This document shows, piece after piece, positions 24,971 through 32,757 of a DNA stretch of 41,564 bases (the stretch's first letter is position 1; each line of letters begins with the position of its first letter). Source of the DNA: Paenibacillus sp. OV219 (GTDB lineage: Bacteria > Bacillota > Bacilli > Paenibacillales > Paenibacillaceae); NCBI RefSeq assembly GCF_900110075.1, contig NZ_FOCJ01000019.1, forward strand, positions 1-41,564, read 5' to 3'. The notes beneath the pieces are model-generated. The model ran no database searches, had not been told where the DNA came from, and worked only from the letters and a program-made list of their open reading frames with translations. Made by a program: the position numbers and the translations under genes.

Positions 24971-27301
24971 TTATAGAGCGACAAACGAATCAAAATCAGC
25001 TACGATCAGCACATCCATATGTCGCGTCCGCCGAATCAGCCTATTCACGACCGAGCCTTGTGCGAGCCGCTCCCATAGCGTCTGCTTTGAGGCGCCAATA
25101 ACAAGCTGTGTCGCACCGAGCTCCTCCGCCCGAGCCGCCAGCACCTGCGCGATCTGTCTAGCTCCGCCCAGCGTCTGATGAACGATAAATTTGCCGCCTA
25201 ATCGCACGGTAAGCTTCTCAAGTGCTTCAATTCGCTGCTTCATCTCAGCGGACATATCCGCTTCACATTGCACATAGTTCACATACCACGCCGCCTTCAG
25301 CCTGTAGGCCATGCGAAATCCGCGCCGAATCAGCCGTTCGGCATGCGGCGTGCTGTTCACGCCTATAAAGATCACCTCTTGCCGTCGCCACGGGCCGCGC
25401 AGCGAGCTGGTCCGCTCCACCGATTCCAGCCGTTCGTCGACATCATCAGCGATTTCGCGAAGCGCAAGCTCACGCAGCGCAATGAGATTGCCTGTCTTGA
25501 AGAAGTTGCTCAGCGCTTGATCGACCTTTGTCATCGCATAGATTTTGCCTTCCCGCATCCGTCTTTGCAGTGCTTCGGGCGCTACGTCAATCAGCTGCAC
25601 CTCATCGGCAAGCTGAAGAATATGATCCGGCACCGTCTCGCGAACCCGAATCCCTGTCATTTGCTCCACGGCATCGTTCAAGCTCTCCAAATGCTGCACA
25701 TTCACGGTCGTGATAACGGATATCCCTGCTTCGAGAATGTCCAGTACATCCTCATATCTTTTCTTGTTCTTGCTTCCTGGTACATTCGTATGCGCAAGCT
25801 CATCGACGAGTACGACTTCCGGAGCGCTCCGAATGATCGCCTCCGTATCCATCTCCTCAAGCTGAACCCCTTGATAGTCGATCCGCTGCCGTGCAATGTG
25901 CGGCAAGCTCCCCATCTGCTCCCCTGTTTCCTGCCGGTTATGCGTCTCGAGCAGTCCGATCCGAACGTCGATGCCCTTCTTCAAGAGATCGTTTCCATCG
26001 CGAAGCATCATATACGTCTTGCCGACGCCAGGCGCTGCGCCGATATAAACCTTGAACTTGCCGCACCGCATATGGCGGGTGCGCTCCTCCACTTCTGCCG
26101 AGCTCAGGCGGCGGTATTGCTGCTTATCCTTCTTCGAGGAGGACAACTGCACAGGCAGTACACGCCTGCCCTCTTGCGCGGCAGAATTGGCAACGAGGAA
26201 CACGTCCATATTTCGTGTCACGCTCAGCACCTTATTAACGACAGACCCTTGCCACAGCTCCTGCCATCTCGTCTGTTTGGAATGCCCCATTACCATTCGG
26301 GTGACATGGTGCTGCACAGCATACTTCACCAACGTATGAGGAATTCGCCTACGGCCAGGAAAAGGCAGCTCCTCGAACCCGCCCCCAACCTTCTCCACGA
26401 GCTTCACCATACTTCTGCGAAAAGCCGATTCTTCCTTCGAAAGCGACCGTTTGAAGTCACGATAGGTTACGACAAGTAAATCACCATTTAGCCGTTTTGC
26501 AATCTGCTGCCCTCGCCTCACATAAATTGAGCCGTTCCAATGATATTGCGTCGTTACAAGAATACGCTCCGCTGAGCCGGACGGACCGAGCAGCCCCATC
26601 TCTTCGCGATGCTCGTTCAGCGACACATGCACATCCTCCGCCACAAGCCGCAGCGCCAGCTCGCGCAGCACGCCAAGATTGCCGCGCATGAATACAGCCC
26701 CATCCTTATTGCCGCGAAGATGCCCCTCCGCCAGCCGGTTCAAGATCGTCTCCGGTGTCACGTCGATGAGACGCACCTCATCCGCCAGCTCCAGCGTATC
26801 TGCAGGAAGCGTGCACTCCGGCTCAATCCCGGTCAGCTTGTGCGCAAGCTCCGTATAACCCTCCAGCTCATACACATTTACAGTTGTCATGACGCTAATA
26901 TGATGAGCGAGCAGAAACTGGATATCTTCAAGCCGCGTCTCGAATCTGGCGTCCGGCCGATTCTGATGCGCCAGCGCATCAACAAGAACAACCTCCGGAT
27001 TACGCTCCAGCAATGAATCAAGGTTCAGATCCTTCTGTTCCACGCCATCCTGGAACCAGTGAATGCTTGGTACCCGCTCCAGATCACCAAGCTGCTCCAC
27101 GGTCTCGGGTCTTTGCAGTGTGGACACCGCGCAGATGACAACATCAACCCCTTGCTGCCGCAGCGCCTGCCCTTCGCGCAGCATATGATAGGTCTTGCCC
27201 GATCCGCTCACTGGACCGATATATACCTTCAGCGTGCCTCGATGAAGCTTCGAAATCGATAACAGAATTTCCTCCGGTGTTTTTCGTTTAAAGCTGTCCA
27301 A
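24971..27301 (-). CDS. kdpD: KdpD sensor half with tandem duplicated KdpD+USP modules
   Basis: A 776-aa soluble protein holding two KdpD N-terminal modules, each a P-loop KdpD domain plus a universal-stress (USP) domain. Copy 1 (about 20-375) has Walker A GPVSGSGKT but VVLVDALAHQN in the Walker B. Copy 2 (about 410-776) has Walker A GAAPGVGKT and the canonical VVLVDELAHTN and TTVNVQHLESLND. The kinase part is in the next gene. The TTG at 27301 has AGGAG 9 nt upstream and gives the usual FKRKTPEEIL start; an ATG at 27322 lacks a ribosome site. In other Firmicutes the USP domain binds c-di-AMP, so this protein probably senses that nucleotide and potassium. Confidence 0.88.
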   Translation of the reverse strand: MDSFKRKTPEEILLSISKLHRGTLKVYIGPVSGSGKTYHMLREGQALRQQGVDVVICAVSTLQRPETVEQLGDLERVPSIHWFQDGVEQKDLNLDSLLERNPEVVLVDALAHQNRPDARFETRLEDIQFLLAHHISVMTTVNVYELEGYTELAHKLTGIEPECTLPADTLELADEVRLIDVTPETILNRLAEGHLRGNKDGAVFMRGNLGVLRELALRLVAEDVHVSLNEHREEMGLLGPSGSAERILVTTQYHWNGSIYVRRGQQIAKRLNGDLLVVTYRDFKRSLSKEESAFRRSMVKLVEKVGGGFEELPFPGRRRIPHTLVKYAVQHHVTRMVMGHSKQTRWQELWQGSVVNKVLSVTRNMDVFLVANSAAQEGRRVLPVQLSSSKKDKQQYRRLSSAEVEERTRHMRCGKFKVYIGAAPGVGKTYMMLRDGNDLLKKGIDVRIGLLETHNRQETGEQMGSLPHIARQRIDYQGVQLEEMDTEAIIRSAPEVVLVDELAHTNVPGSKNKKRYEDVLDILEAGISVITTVNVQHLESLNDAVEQMTGIRVRETVPDHILQLADEVQLIDVAPEALQRRMREGKIYAMTKVDQALSNFFKTGNLIALRELALREIADDVDERLESVERTSSLRGPWRRQEVIFIGVNSTPHAERLIRRGFRMAYRLKAAWYVNYVQCEADMSAEMKQRIEALEKLTVRLGGKFIVHQTLGGARQIAQVLAARAEELGATQLVIGASKQTLWERLAQGSVVNRLIRRTRHMDVLIVADFDSFVAL

Positions 27302-27372
27302 TGTCCCCAGCTCCTCTCCCATGAGAATAAACCGCGAAAGCCACCCCCATTAACATGGAGGCGGCCGCATCA

Positions 27373-27942
27373 TTACAGTTTCAATTGTTTCATTAGCTCC
27401 ATATTGATTTCCAGCACGTTCACGCGCGGCTCGCCGAACACGCCAAGCTGCCTGCTCTTGGTGCTGGAATCGACCAGCTCGTTCAATTGCTGCTCGCTAA
27501 TGCCTGTCGCCTTGCTGATTCGCGGCACTTGCGCCATCGCTGCTTCTGGCGATAGGTCCGGATCGAAGCCGGAGCCAGACACGGTAACGAGGTCCGCCGG
27601 AATATCAGTCAAATTCGGATTTTCTTTACGTAGCGCGTCAATTTTCTCTTTCATCTCTTTCACATATTCCGGGCTGGCGATCATCATGTTAGAGCCAGCA
27701 GAAGCAGTCGGATCATACTTTGCATTCGAGGCTCTCGGATGGAACAGCTTCGGCGACTGGAAGTCCTGCGCAATTAGCTCTGAACCGACTGCCGTCCCGT
27801 TTACTTGGGCGAGACTTCCCTTCGCCTGCTTTGGAAACAGCACGCCGGCAGCGCCGGTCGTAACAAGCGGGTATAGCAATCCGCATATCAGCATTAGCAC
27901 AACGGACACCCGAATAGCGGTTAGTGTTGATTTCATAGACAT
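27373..27942 (-). CDS. kdpC: KdpC, potassium-transporting ATPase subunit C
   Basis: A 189-aa subunit with a single N-terminal membrane helix (RVSVVLMLICGLLYPLVTTG) and an extracytoplasmic part carrying the family blocks QDFQSPKLFHPRAS, VTVSGSGFDPDLSP and AMAQVPRISKATG. KdpC holds the KdpFABC complex together and helps ATP binding by KdpB. AAGGGG lies 5 nt before ATG. It follows kdpB with a 12-nt gap and is separated from the sensor gene by about 70 nt containing a GC-rich stem with no T-run. Confidence 0.95.
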   Translation of the reverse strand: MSMKSTLTAIRVSVVLMLICGLLYPLVTTGAAGVLFPKQAKGSLAQVNGTAVGSELIAQDFQSPKLFHPRASNAKYDPTASAGSNMMIASPEYVKEMKEKIDALRKENPNLTDIPADLVTVSGSGFDPDLSPEAAMAQVPRISKATGISEQQLNELVDSSTKSRQLGVFGEPRVNVLEINMELMKQLKL

Positions 27943-27954
27943 TCGTTCCCCTTC

Positions 27955-29997
27955 CTATACCAGACTGAGCCCATGGAGGATAAGGTCAATCAATTTAATT
28001 CCGACGAACGGCACGAGCACTCCGCCGACTCCGTACAGAAGCACATTGCGGGTAAGCAGGCTGTCGGCCGTTGATGCACGGTACTTAACGCCCCTCATCG
28101 CAATCGGAATGAGCAGAGGGATAATAATCGCATTGAAAATCAGTGCAGATAGGATGGCCGACTTCGGCGAGGCTAGATGCATAATGTTCATCGCCTGCAG
28201 CTGAGGCATGGCTAGTATAAACATCGCCGGAATAATGGCGAAATATTTGGCGATATCGTTCGCAATCGAGAAGGTTGTCAACGCGCCGCGTGTAATGAGC
28301 AGCTGCTTGCCGATGGAAACGACAGATAACAATTTGGTTGGATCCGAGTCCAGATCGATCATATTCGCTGCCTCTTTCGCTGCCATCGTACCCGAGTTCA
28401 TCGCAAGTCCAACATCGGCTTGTGCCAGAGCCGGCGCATCGTTTGTTCCGTCGCCGGTCATCGCCACAAGCTTGCCCTCCTGCTGCTCCTTCTTGATCGC
28501 AGCAATCTTGTCCTCAGGCTTCGCCTCAGCGATGAAGTCGTCGACTCCCGCTTCCAGCGCAATCGTCGCTGCGGTTAGCGGATTATCTCCGGTACACATG
28601 ATTGTCTTAATGCCCATCGCGCGCATTTCGGCGAAACGCTCCTTAAGCCCCGGCTTCACCGTATCCTTCAAGTAGATAACGCCTAAGATCCGGTTGCCGG
28701 TCGCAGCTGCCAGCGGTGTGCCACCAGCTCTTGCAATGCGATTCGTGATTTCTTCCAAATCGCTCGGAATGGAGCCGCCTCTAGCGGATACATATTTCTT
28801 GATGGCATCGACCGCTCCTTTGCGAATCTGCAAGCCGTTTGCCATATCTAATCCGGACATTCGAGTTTCAGCCGTAAACTCAACGATCTCAGCCGACGCA
28901 TATTCTTTCTCATCCCACCATGCGCCTTGCTTGCTTGCAAGCTCAACGATTGAGCGGCCTTCCGGCGTCTCGTCCTTAACAGAGGACTGCAGCGCGAGCA
29001 TCGTTGCTTCCTGAGCGGATACGCCTTTTACCGGAATAAATTCGGATGCCATCCGATTACCATAAGTTATTGTACCTGTCTTATCCAGAATAAGCGTATC
29101 AATATCGCCCGCTGCTTCGACGGCCTTCCCTGACATGGCCAGCACATTATATTGCGTAACCCGGTCCATCCCTGCGATGCCGATCGCGGACAGCAGCGCT
29201 CCGATCGTTGTCGGAATCAAACAAACGAGCAAGGCAATTAGCGTTGCGATGTCCAATTGGACGTTTAAGTAGCTGGCCATCGGTACCATGGTGACAATGA
29301 CAATGATGAAGATCATCGTCAGCACGGCGAGCAATGTTGTGAGCGCAATTTCATTCGGCGTCTTCTGCCGTTTAGCGCCTTCAACGAGTGATATCATCCG
29401 ATCCAAGAACGACTCGCCGGGATCAGTCATCACTTTCATAATAATATAGTCAGAAGCGACTCTCATCCCGCCGGTTACGGAGGAGAAATCTCCCCCGGCT
29501 TCCTTGATAACAGGAGCGGATTCGCCTGTAATGGCGGATTCGTCAATGGAAGCAAGCCCTTCAATAATTTCACCGTCCGTCGGAATCAGCTCTCCAGCAT
29601 CTACACGGACGATGTCGCCCTTCTTCAGCTGCGTTGAAGGAACTTGCTTGATGGAGCCGTCCTTGTTCAATACGTTCGCCATCGTTTCCGACTTCGTGCG
29701 CCGAAGCGTATCCGCTTGCGCCTTGCCGCGTCCTTCCGCCACCGCTTCAGCGAAGTTTCCAAACAGCACCGTAAAGAGAAGGATGAAGAAAACAGCAATG
29801 TCATATCCCCGACCAACTTGGTCCGTGCCGAACAAGTCCGGCGCGATGGACAACAGCAAGGTGATTACCGTACCAACCTCTACGATAAACATGACCGGAT
29901 TCTTGATCATGACTGCCGGATTCAGCTTCTTAAATGCATCTATAACTGCCTGTGAGGCAATTTCTTTCGTTATTAATTTTTTTTTACGTGTAGACAT
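27955..29997 (-). CDS. kdpB: KdpB, catalytic P-type ATPase subunit
   Basis: A 680-aa P-type ATPase that hydrolyses ATP to drive potassium import by KdpA. The phosphorylation site DKTGTIT is visible in [15 protein letters not shown], the TGES actuator loop in [10 protein letters not shown], and the hinge [10 protein letters not shown] in [19 protein letters not shown]. Membrane helices lie at residues about 35-90, 215-280 and 575-680. GAGGAGG precedes the ATG. It lies 65 nt after kdpA and 12 nt before kdpC. Length matches the family. Confidence 0.97.
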   Translation of the reverse strand: MSTRKKKLITKEIASQAVIDAFKKLNPAVMIKNPVMFIVEVGTVITLLLSIAPDLFGTDQVGRGYDIAVFFILLFTVLFGNFAEAVAEGRGKAQADTLRRTKSETMANVLNKDGSIKQVPSTQLKKGDIVRVDAGELIPTDGEIIEGLASIDESAITGESAPVIKEAGGDFSSVTGGMRVASDYIIMKVMTDPGESFLDRMISLVEGAKRQKTPNEIALTTLLAVLTMIFIIVIVTMVPMASYLNVQLDIATLIALLVCLIPTTIGALLSAIGIAGMDRVTQYNVLAMSGKAVEAAGDIDTLILDKTGTITYGNRMASEFIPVKGVSAQEATMLALQSSVKDETPEGRSIVELASKQGAWWDEKEYASAEIVEFTAETRMSGLDMANGLQIRKGAVDAIKKYVSARGGSIPSDLEEITNRIARAGGTPLAAATGNRILGVIYLKDTVKPGLKERFAEMRAMGIKTIMCTGDNPLTAATIALEAGVDDFIAEAKPEDKIAAIKKEQQEGKLVAMTGDGTNDAPALAQADVGLAMNSGTMAAKEAANMIDLDSDPTKLLSVVSIGKQLLITRGALTTFSIANDIAKYFAIIPAMFILAMPQLQAMNIMHLASPKSAILSALIFNAIIIPLLIPIAMRGVKYRASTADSLLTRNVLLYGVGGVLVPFVGIKLIDLILHGLSLV

Positions 29998-30062
29998 CTT
30001 GATCCTCCTCAGTCCTCAGGGGCTTTGCTTTAGCAAAACGGCTTCCTTAGCTTCGACTTGGT

Positions 30063-31742
30063 TTATTTCGGCATCGCCAGATGCTCGGCAATCGGTCCGA
30101 GTGCAAGCGCCGGGAAGAACGTGAGCGCTCCGATGACGAGAATGATCATAATTAGAATGCCTGTAAACAGCGGCGTATTCGTACGCAGCGTCCCAGTCGT
30201 TACAGGCACAACCCGTTTCACTGCAAGTGAACCGGCAATCGCAATCAACGCAATGATCGAGATGTATCTTCCGAACAGCATTACAAGGCCAATGCCGATA
30301 TTATAGAAGTCCGTATTTGCATTCAGTCCACCGAACGCGGAACCGTTGTTCGCAGCACCGGATGTGAAGGCATAGAGCACTTCGGATAAACCATGCGTAC
30401 CGCCGTTGCTAATGGAGGCAGTCGCTCCCGGTGTCGCTAACGCCAGAGCGGTAGGCGCAAGGATAATGAAAGGATGAATCAGCAGCGCAATAGCGGCCAG
30501 CTTCACTTCTTTCCCCTCAATCTTCTTGCCGAGAAATTCAGGCGTACGTCCAACCATCAATCCGCAAATAAATACGGATAAGATGAGATACAATAACCCA
30601 TTAAGGAGTCCGACGCCTTTGCCGCCGTACACGTTGTTCAGCATCATTTCCGCCAATGCAACGAAGCCGCCCATAGGTGTTAACGATTCATGCATGTTGT
30701 TCACAGACCCGGTTGTAGCAGCAGTGGTCACCGCCGTAAACAATGTAGACTCCGACATACCGAACCGGACTTCCTTACCTTCCATATTGCCATGCAGACC
30801 TGCCGCATCTAGCGCCGGTACTCCACGGTACTCCGATACAAATACAACGGAGAGCATAACAAGGAAGATTAAGCCCATAGCCGCAAATACAGCCCAGCCT
30901 TGCTTCTTGTTTTTGACCATTATTCCAAACGCATAAACAAGAGCAGTAGGCAGCAGCATCATACATATGATGTGAACCATGTTGGCGAGCGGTGTTGGAT
31001 TCTCAAACGGATGTGCCGAGTTCGTGCCAAACCAGCCTCCGCCGTTCGTTCCGATATGCTTGATCGATTCAAGTGAAGCGACAAGACCTCTTGTTATCGT
31101 TTGCTGCGCCCCTTCTAGTGTGGTCACATTCACGGCACCTTGGAACGTCTGTGGAATGCCTTGGAACACAAGGAACAGAGCAACTAGGAAACTGAGCGGC
31201 AGAAAGATCCGCGTCAGGCTGCGAATGAGATCGACATAGAAATTCCCAAGGTTGTCCTGACGGCCGACTAATCCGCGAATGAATGCAATCGCGACCGCAA
31301 AGCCGGTTGCCGCCGAAGTGAACATCGGGAAGGTAACTGACAGCATTTGAGATAAATACGATAAACCATTTTCACCTGAATACGACTGCCAGTTTGTATT
31401 GGTGATGAAGGATGCGGCCGTATTGAAGGCTTGCGCCGCGCCCATATTGCCAATCCCGTCCGGATTGAGGGGCAGATGGCCTTGGAACCTTAGCACAAGA
31501 TACATCAGGATCAGCATGACAAAGTTGCTCAGCAGAACGGCTCCAATATACTTTTTCCAGCCCATCGTTTCATCTTCGCGAATGCCCATTACACGATACA
31601 GCATTCGTTCTGGCAGACCGAATACCCGGTCCAGCCACGTTTTCTCTCTCCCAAACACGCTAACCAAATATCGGCCCACCGGCTTAACCAACAATATAAT
31701 GATGATAAGCGTCAGGGCTACTTGAATAAATCCCATCCCCAT
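30063..31742 (-). CDS. kdpA: KdpA, potassium-binding and channel subunit
   Basis: A 559-aa integral membrane protein related to the SKT potassium channels, with about ten helices. The pore signature NGGGWFGTNSAHPFENPTPL is the KdpA selectivity region, repeated in weaker form elsewhere in the protein. It forms the potassium pathway of KdpFABC. GGAGG lies 9 nt before ATG 31742 (MGMGFIQVAL); a second ATG is two codons later. kdpF ends 25 nt upstream. Length matches the family. Confidence 0.97.
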   Translation of the reverse strand: MGMGFIQVALTLIIIILLVKPVGRYLVSVFGREKTWLDRVFGLPERMLYRVMGIREDETMGWKKYIGAVLLSNFVMLILMYLVLRFQGHLPLNPDGIGNMGAAQAFNTAASFITNTNWQSYSGENGLSYLSQMLSVTFPMFTSAATGFAVAIAFIRGLVGRQDNLGNFYVDLIRSLTRIFLPLSFLVALFLVFQGIPQTFQGAVNVTTLEGAQQTITRGLVASLESIKHIGTNGGGWFGTNSAHPFENPTPLANMVHIICMMLLPTALVYAFGIMVKNKKQGWAVFAAMGLIFLVMLSVVFVSEYRGVPALDAAGLHGNMEGKEVRFGMSESTLFTAVTTAATTGSVNNMHESLTPMGGFVALAEMMLNNVYGGKGVGLLNGLLYLILSVFICGLMVGRTPEFLGKKIEGKEVKLAAIALLIHPFIILAPTALALATPGATASISNGGTHGLSEVLYAFTSGAANNGSAFGGLNANTDFYNIGIGLVMLFGRYISIIALIAIAGSLAVKRVVPVTTGTLRTNTPLFTGILIMIILVIGALTFFPALALGPIAEHLAMPK

Positions 31743-31766
31743 ATGTCGAATCCTCCGCTATACGTT

Positions 31767-31844
31767 TTAGAATTTTTCCGGTTTGACTAGTACAAACCCT
31801 AGATATATCAGTAATAAGGCCGCAATGATTCCAACTACGGTCAT
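31767..31844 (-). CDS. kdpF: KdpF, small membrane subunit (25 aa)
   Basis: A 25-aa single-helix peptide, MTVVGIIAALLLIYLGFVLV then KPEKF. The ending (V/L)xPEKF is the KdpF signature. KdpF stabilises the KdpABC complex in the membrane. GGAGG lies 11 nt before ATG and overlaps the end of the 28-aa peptide gene. It lies directly upstream of kdpA. Confidence 0.93.
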   Translation of the reverse strand: MTVVGIIAALLLIYLGFVLVKPEKF

Positions 31845-31860
31845 CTCGCTCTTAACCTCC

Positions 31861-31947
31861 TTAAGCCTTCTCGCAGAACTTCATGAATCCCCAAAAAATC
31901 GCAAATGCCGCAATGAATATAAGCACCATCGTGACATCATTAGCCAT
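31861..31947 (-). CDS. small membrane peptide upstream of kdpF (28 aa)
   Basis: A 28-aa single-helix peptide beginning MANDVTMVLIFIAAFAIFWG and ending in FMKFCEKA. Its stop (TAA) abuts the GGAGG used by kdpF, so the two are tightly coupled. It is hydrophobic with a cytosolic Cys-Glu-Lys end and resembles short peptides I recall annotated beside kdpF in other genomes, not verified. The ribosome site (GGGGTTGAAAGAG) is weak. It is the first translated frame of the kdp mRNA from the KdpE-box promoter. It may be a second small subunit of the transporter. Confidence 0.7.
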   Translation of the reverse strand: MANDVTMVLIFIAAFAIFWGFMKFCEKA

Positions 31948-32077
31948 ACTCTTTCAACCCCAACTCTATATCGTGCTCATTTTCACATATGGCAACATGC
32001 ATGAAGTAAACAGTCCATCTACGGATCTGCCATCACCCGAAACCACTTCCTATTCTCCCTCGCTGGTATAGCCAAAT

Positions 32078-32142
32078 CTTATACCGGTTCGCTGTAAATA
32101 CGGGGTAAAGAAACTAGAGGCTACGTGTAAAAAAAGTATAAA
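32078..32142 (-). promoter_or_regulatory. kdp promoter with two KdpE-type boxes
   Basis: On the minus strand box A, TTTATA-CTTTT-TTTACA (32126-32142), equals the E. coli KdpE site as I remember it. Box B, TTTACC-CCGTA-TTTACA (32093-32109), has the same half-sites, 33 bp away, about three helical turns. A -10 TATAAG (32078-32083) follows box B, so box B covers the -35 position: an activator-dependent layout. The same arrangement occurs at 32569-32631. Confidence 0.72.
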
Positions 32143-32149
32143 AATTGCT

Positions 32150-32530
32150 TCAAAACGCGACATACGCCTGGCTATGGTCGAACAAATAAGCTCTGTCCCA
32201 ACCAATACCGCGATGCTCCATATGGATTAAAGCCGATTCGGCGAGCCAGACGCGATCGTCTCCCCACGTCTCCTGCTTGTGATGAATGAATGCCATACCT
32301 TCCTCGGCGGTCATTCCCTTCAGCCTCTGAAAGACGATAGCCCACTGGACAAAGTCCCCTCTCACTGCGCTGCACGGGACTGCGAATTCGCTACAGCCGC
32401 ATGTCCCATTACTCGCCGTAATCGTGAACAAACCAAACATACATCCCCTATCCTCTCCATGGAATCTTCTCTCGCTAAGCTCCCTATCAAATCGGTATAG
32501 CTCAATAGCTGTAATTTTGCATGCTTGCAC
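32150..32530 (-). CDS. hypothetical protein (126 aa) with its own KdpE-box promoter
   Basis: A 126-aa soluble protein with a GTG start and GGGGAG 7 nt upstream. Its opening (KITAIELYRFDRELSERRFH) and the GLFTITASNGTCGCSEFAVP block weakly recall the N-terminal capping domain of the enolase superfamily, without the catalytic barrel. I give no function. The stop lies 8 nt from the kdp box A, and the gene's own promoter copies the kdp boxes, so it is probably part of the potassium-stress response and may be read through into kdp. Confidence 0.68.
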   Translation of the reverse strand: MQACKITAIELYRFDRELSERRFHGEDRGCMFGLFTITASNGTCGCSEFAVPCSAVRGDFVQWAIVFQRLKGMTAEEGMAFIHHKQETWGDDRVWLAESALIHMEHRGIGWDRAYLFDHSQAYVAF

Positions 32531-32568
32531 TCTTCCACTCCCCTATGCTCGAACGGTATTGCCAAATG

Positions 32569-32631
32569 TTAATATGATTTGCTGTAAAAACGGGGTAAAG
32601 AAAGGGAGTTCCGGTGTTAAAAAACGATAAA
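32569..32631 (-). promoter_or_regulatory. second KdpE-box promoter, upstream of the 126-aa gene
   Basis: On the minus strand box A' is TTTATC-GTTTT-TTAACA (32615-32631) and box B' is TTTACC-CCGTT-TTTACA (32583-32599), 32 bp apart, followed by TATTAA (32569-32574) as the -10. The two promoter copies also share TTTCTTTACCCCGT and ATTTGGC. Box B' is a near-exact match to the kdp box B; box A' is weaker. Confidence 0.65.
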
Positions 32632-32703
32632 GAATATCGCTGTCTCTTCGGCCTCTCTATAACTTTCTTATCTATAGACAGCAAATGAAAGTAGAGCGTA
32701 TGC

Positions 32704-32719
32704 TAGAGAGGTATCTCTA
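32704..32719. repeat. palindrome upstream of the hybrid kinase gene
   Basis: TAGAGA-GGTA-TCTCTA is a perfect 6-bp inverted repeat, 39 bp before the kinase ATG, just before AT-rich sequence that could be its -10 (TAAAAT). A second inverted repeat, GCTGTCT (32639-32645) and AGACAGC (32676-32682), is nearby. Possible operators. Confidence 0.35.
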
Positions 32720-32757
32720 AAATCGATAATCCCCGACAACTTAAGGAGTGCGCCGCA

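Noticed and set aside
25268..26479. 403-aa frame on the + strand
   Set aside because: Fully antisense to the sensor half of KdpD; a codon-bias shadow with no ribosome site or family similarity.
27330..27366. Terminator between kdpC and the sensor gene
   Set aside because: A GC-rich stem exists but there is no T-run, so I did not list it as a terminator; it could be a processing site.
32060..32142. Riboswitch (for example c-di-AMP type) before kdp
   Set aside because: The conserved block shared with 32560-32631 is explained by direct-repeat KdpE boxes and a -10; I see no ydaO-type core.
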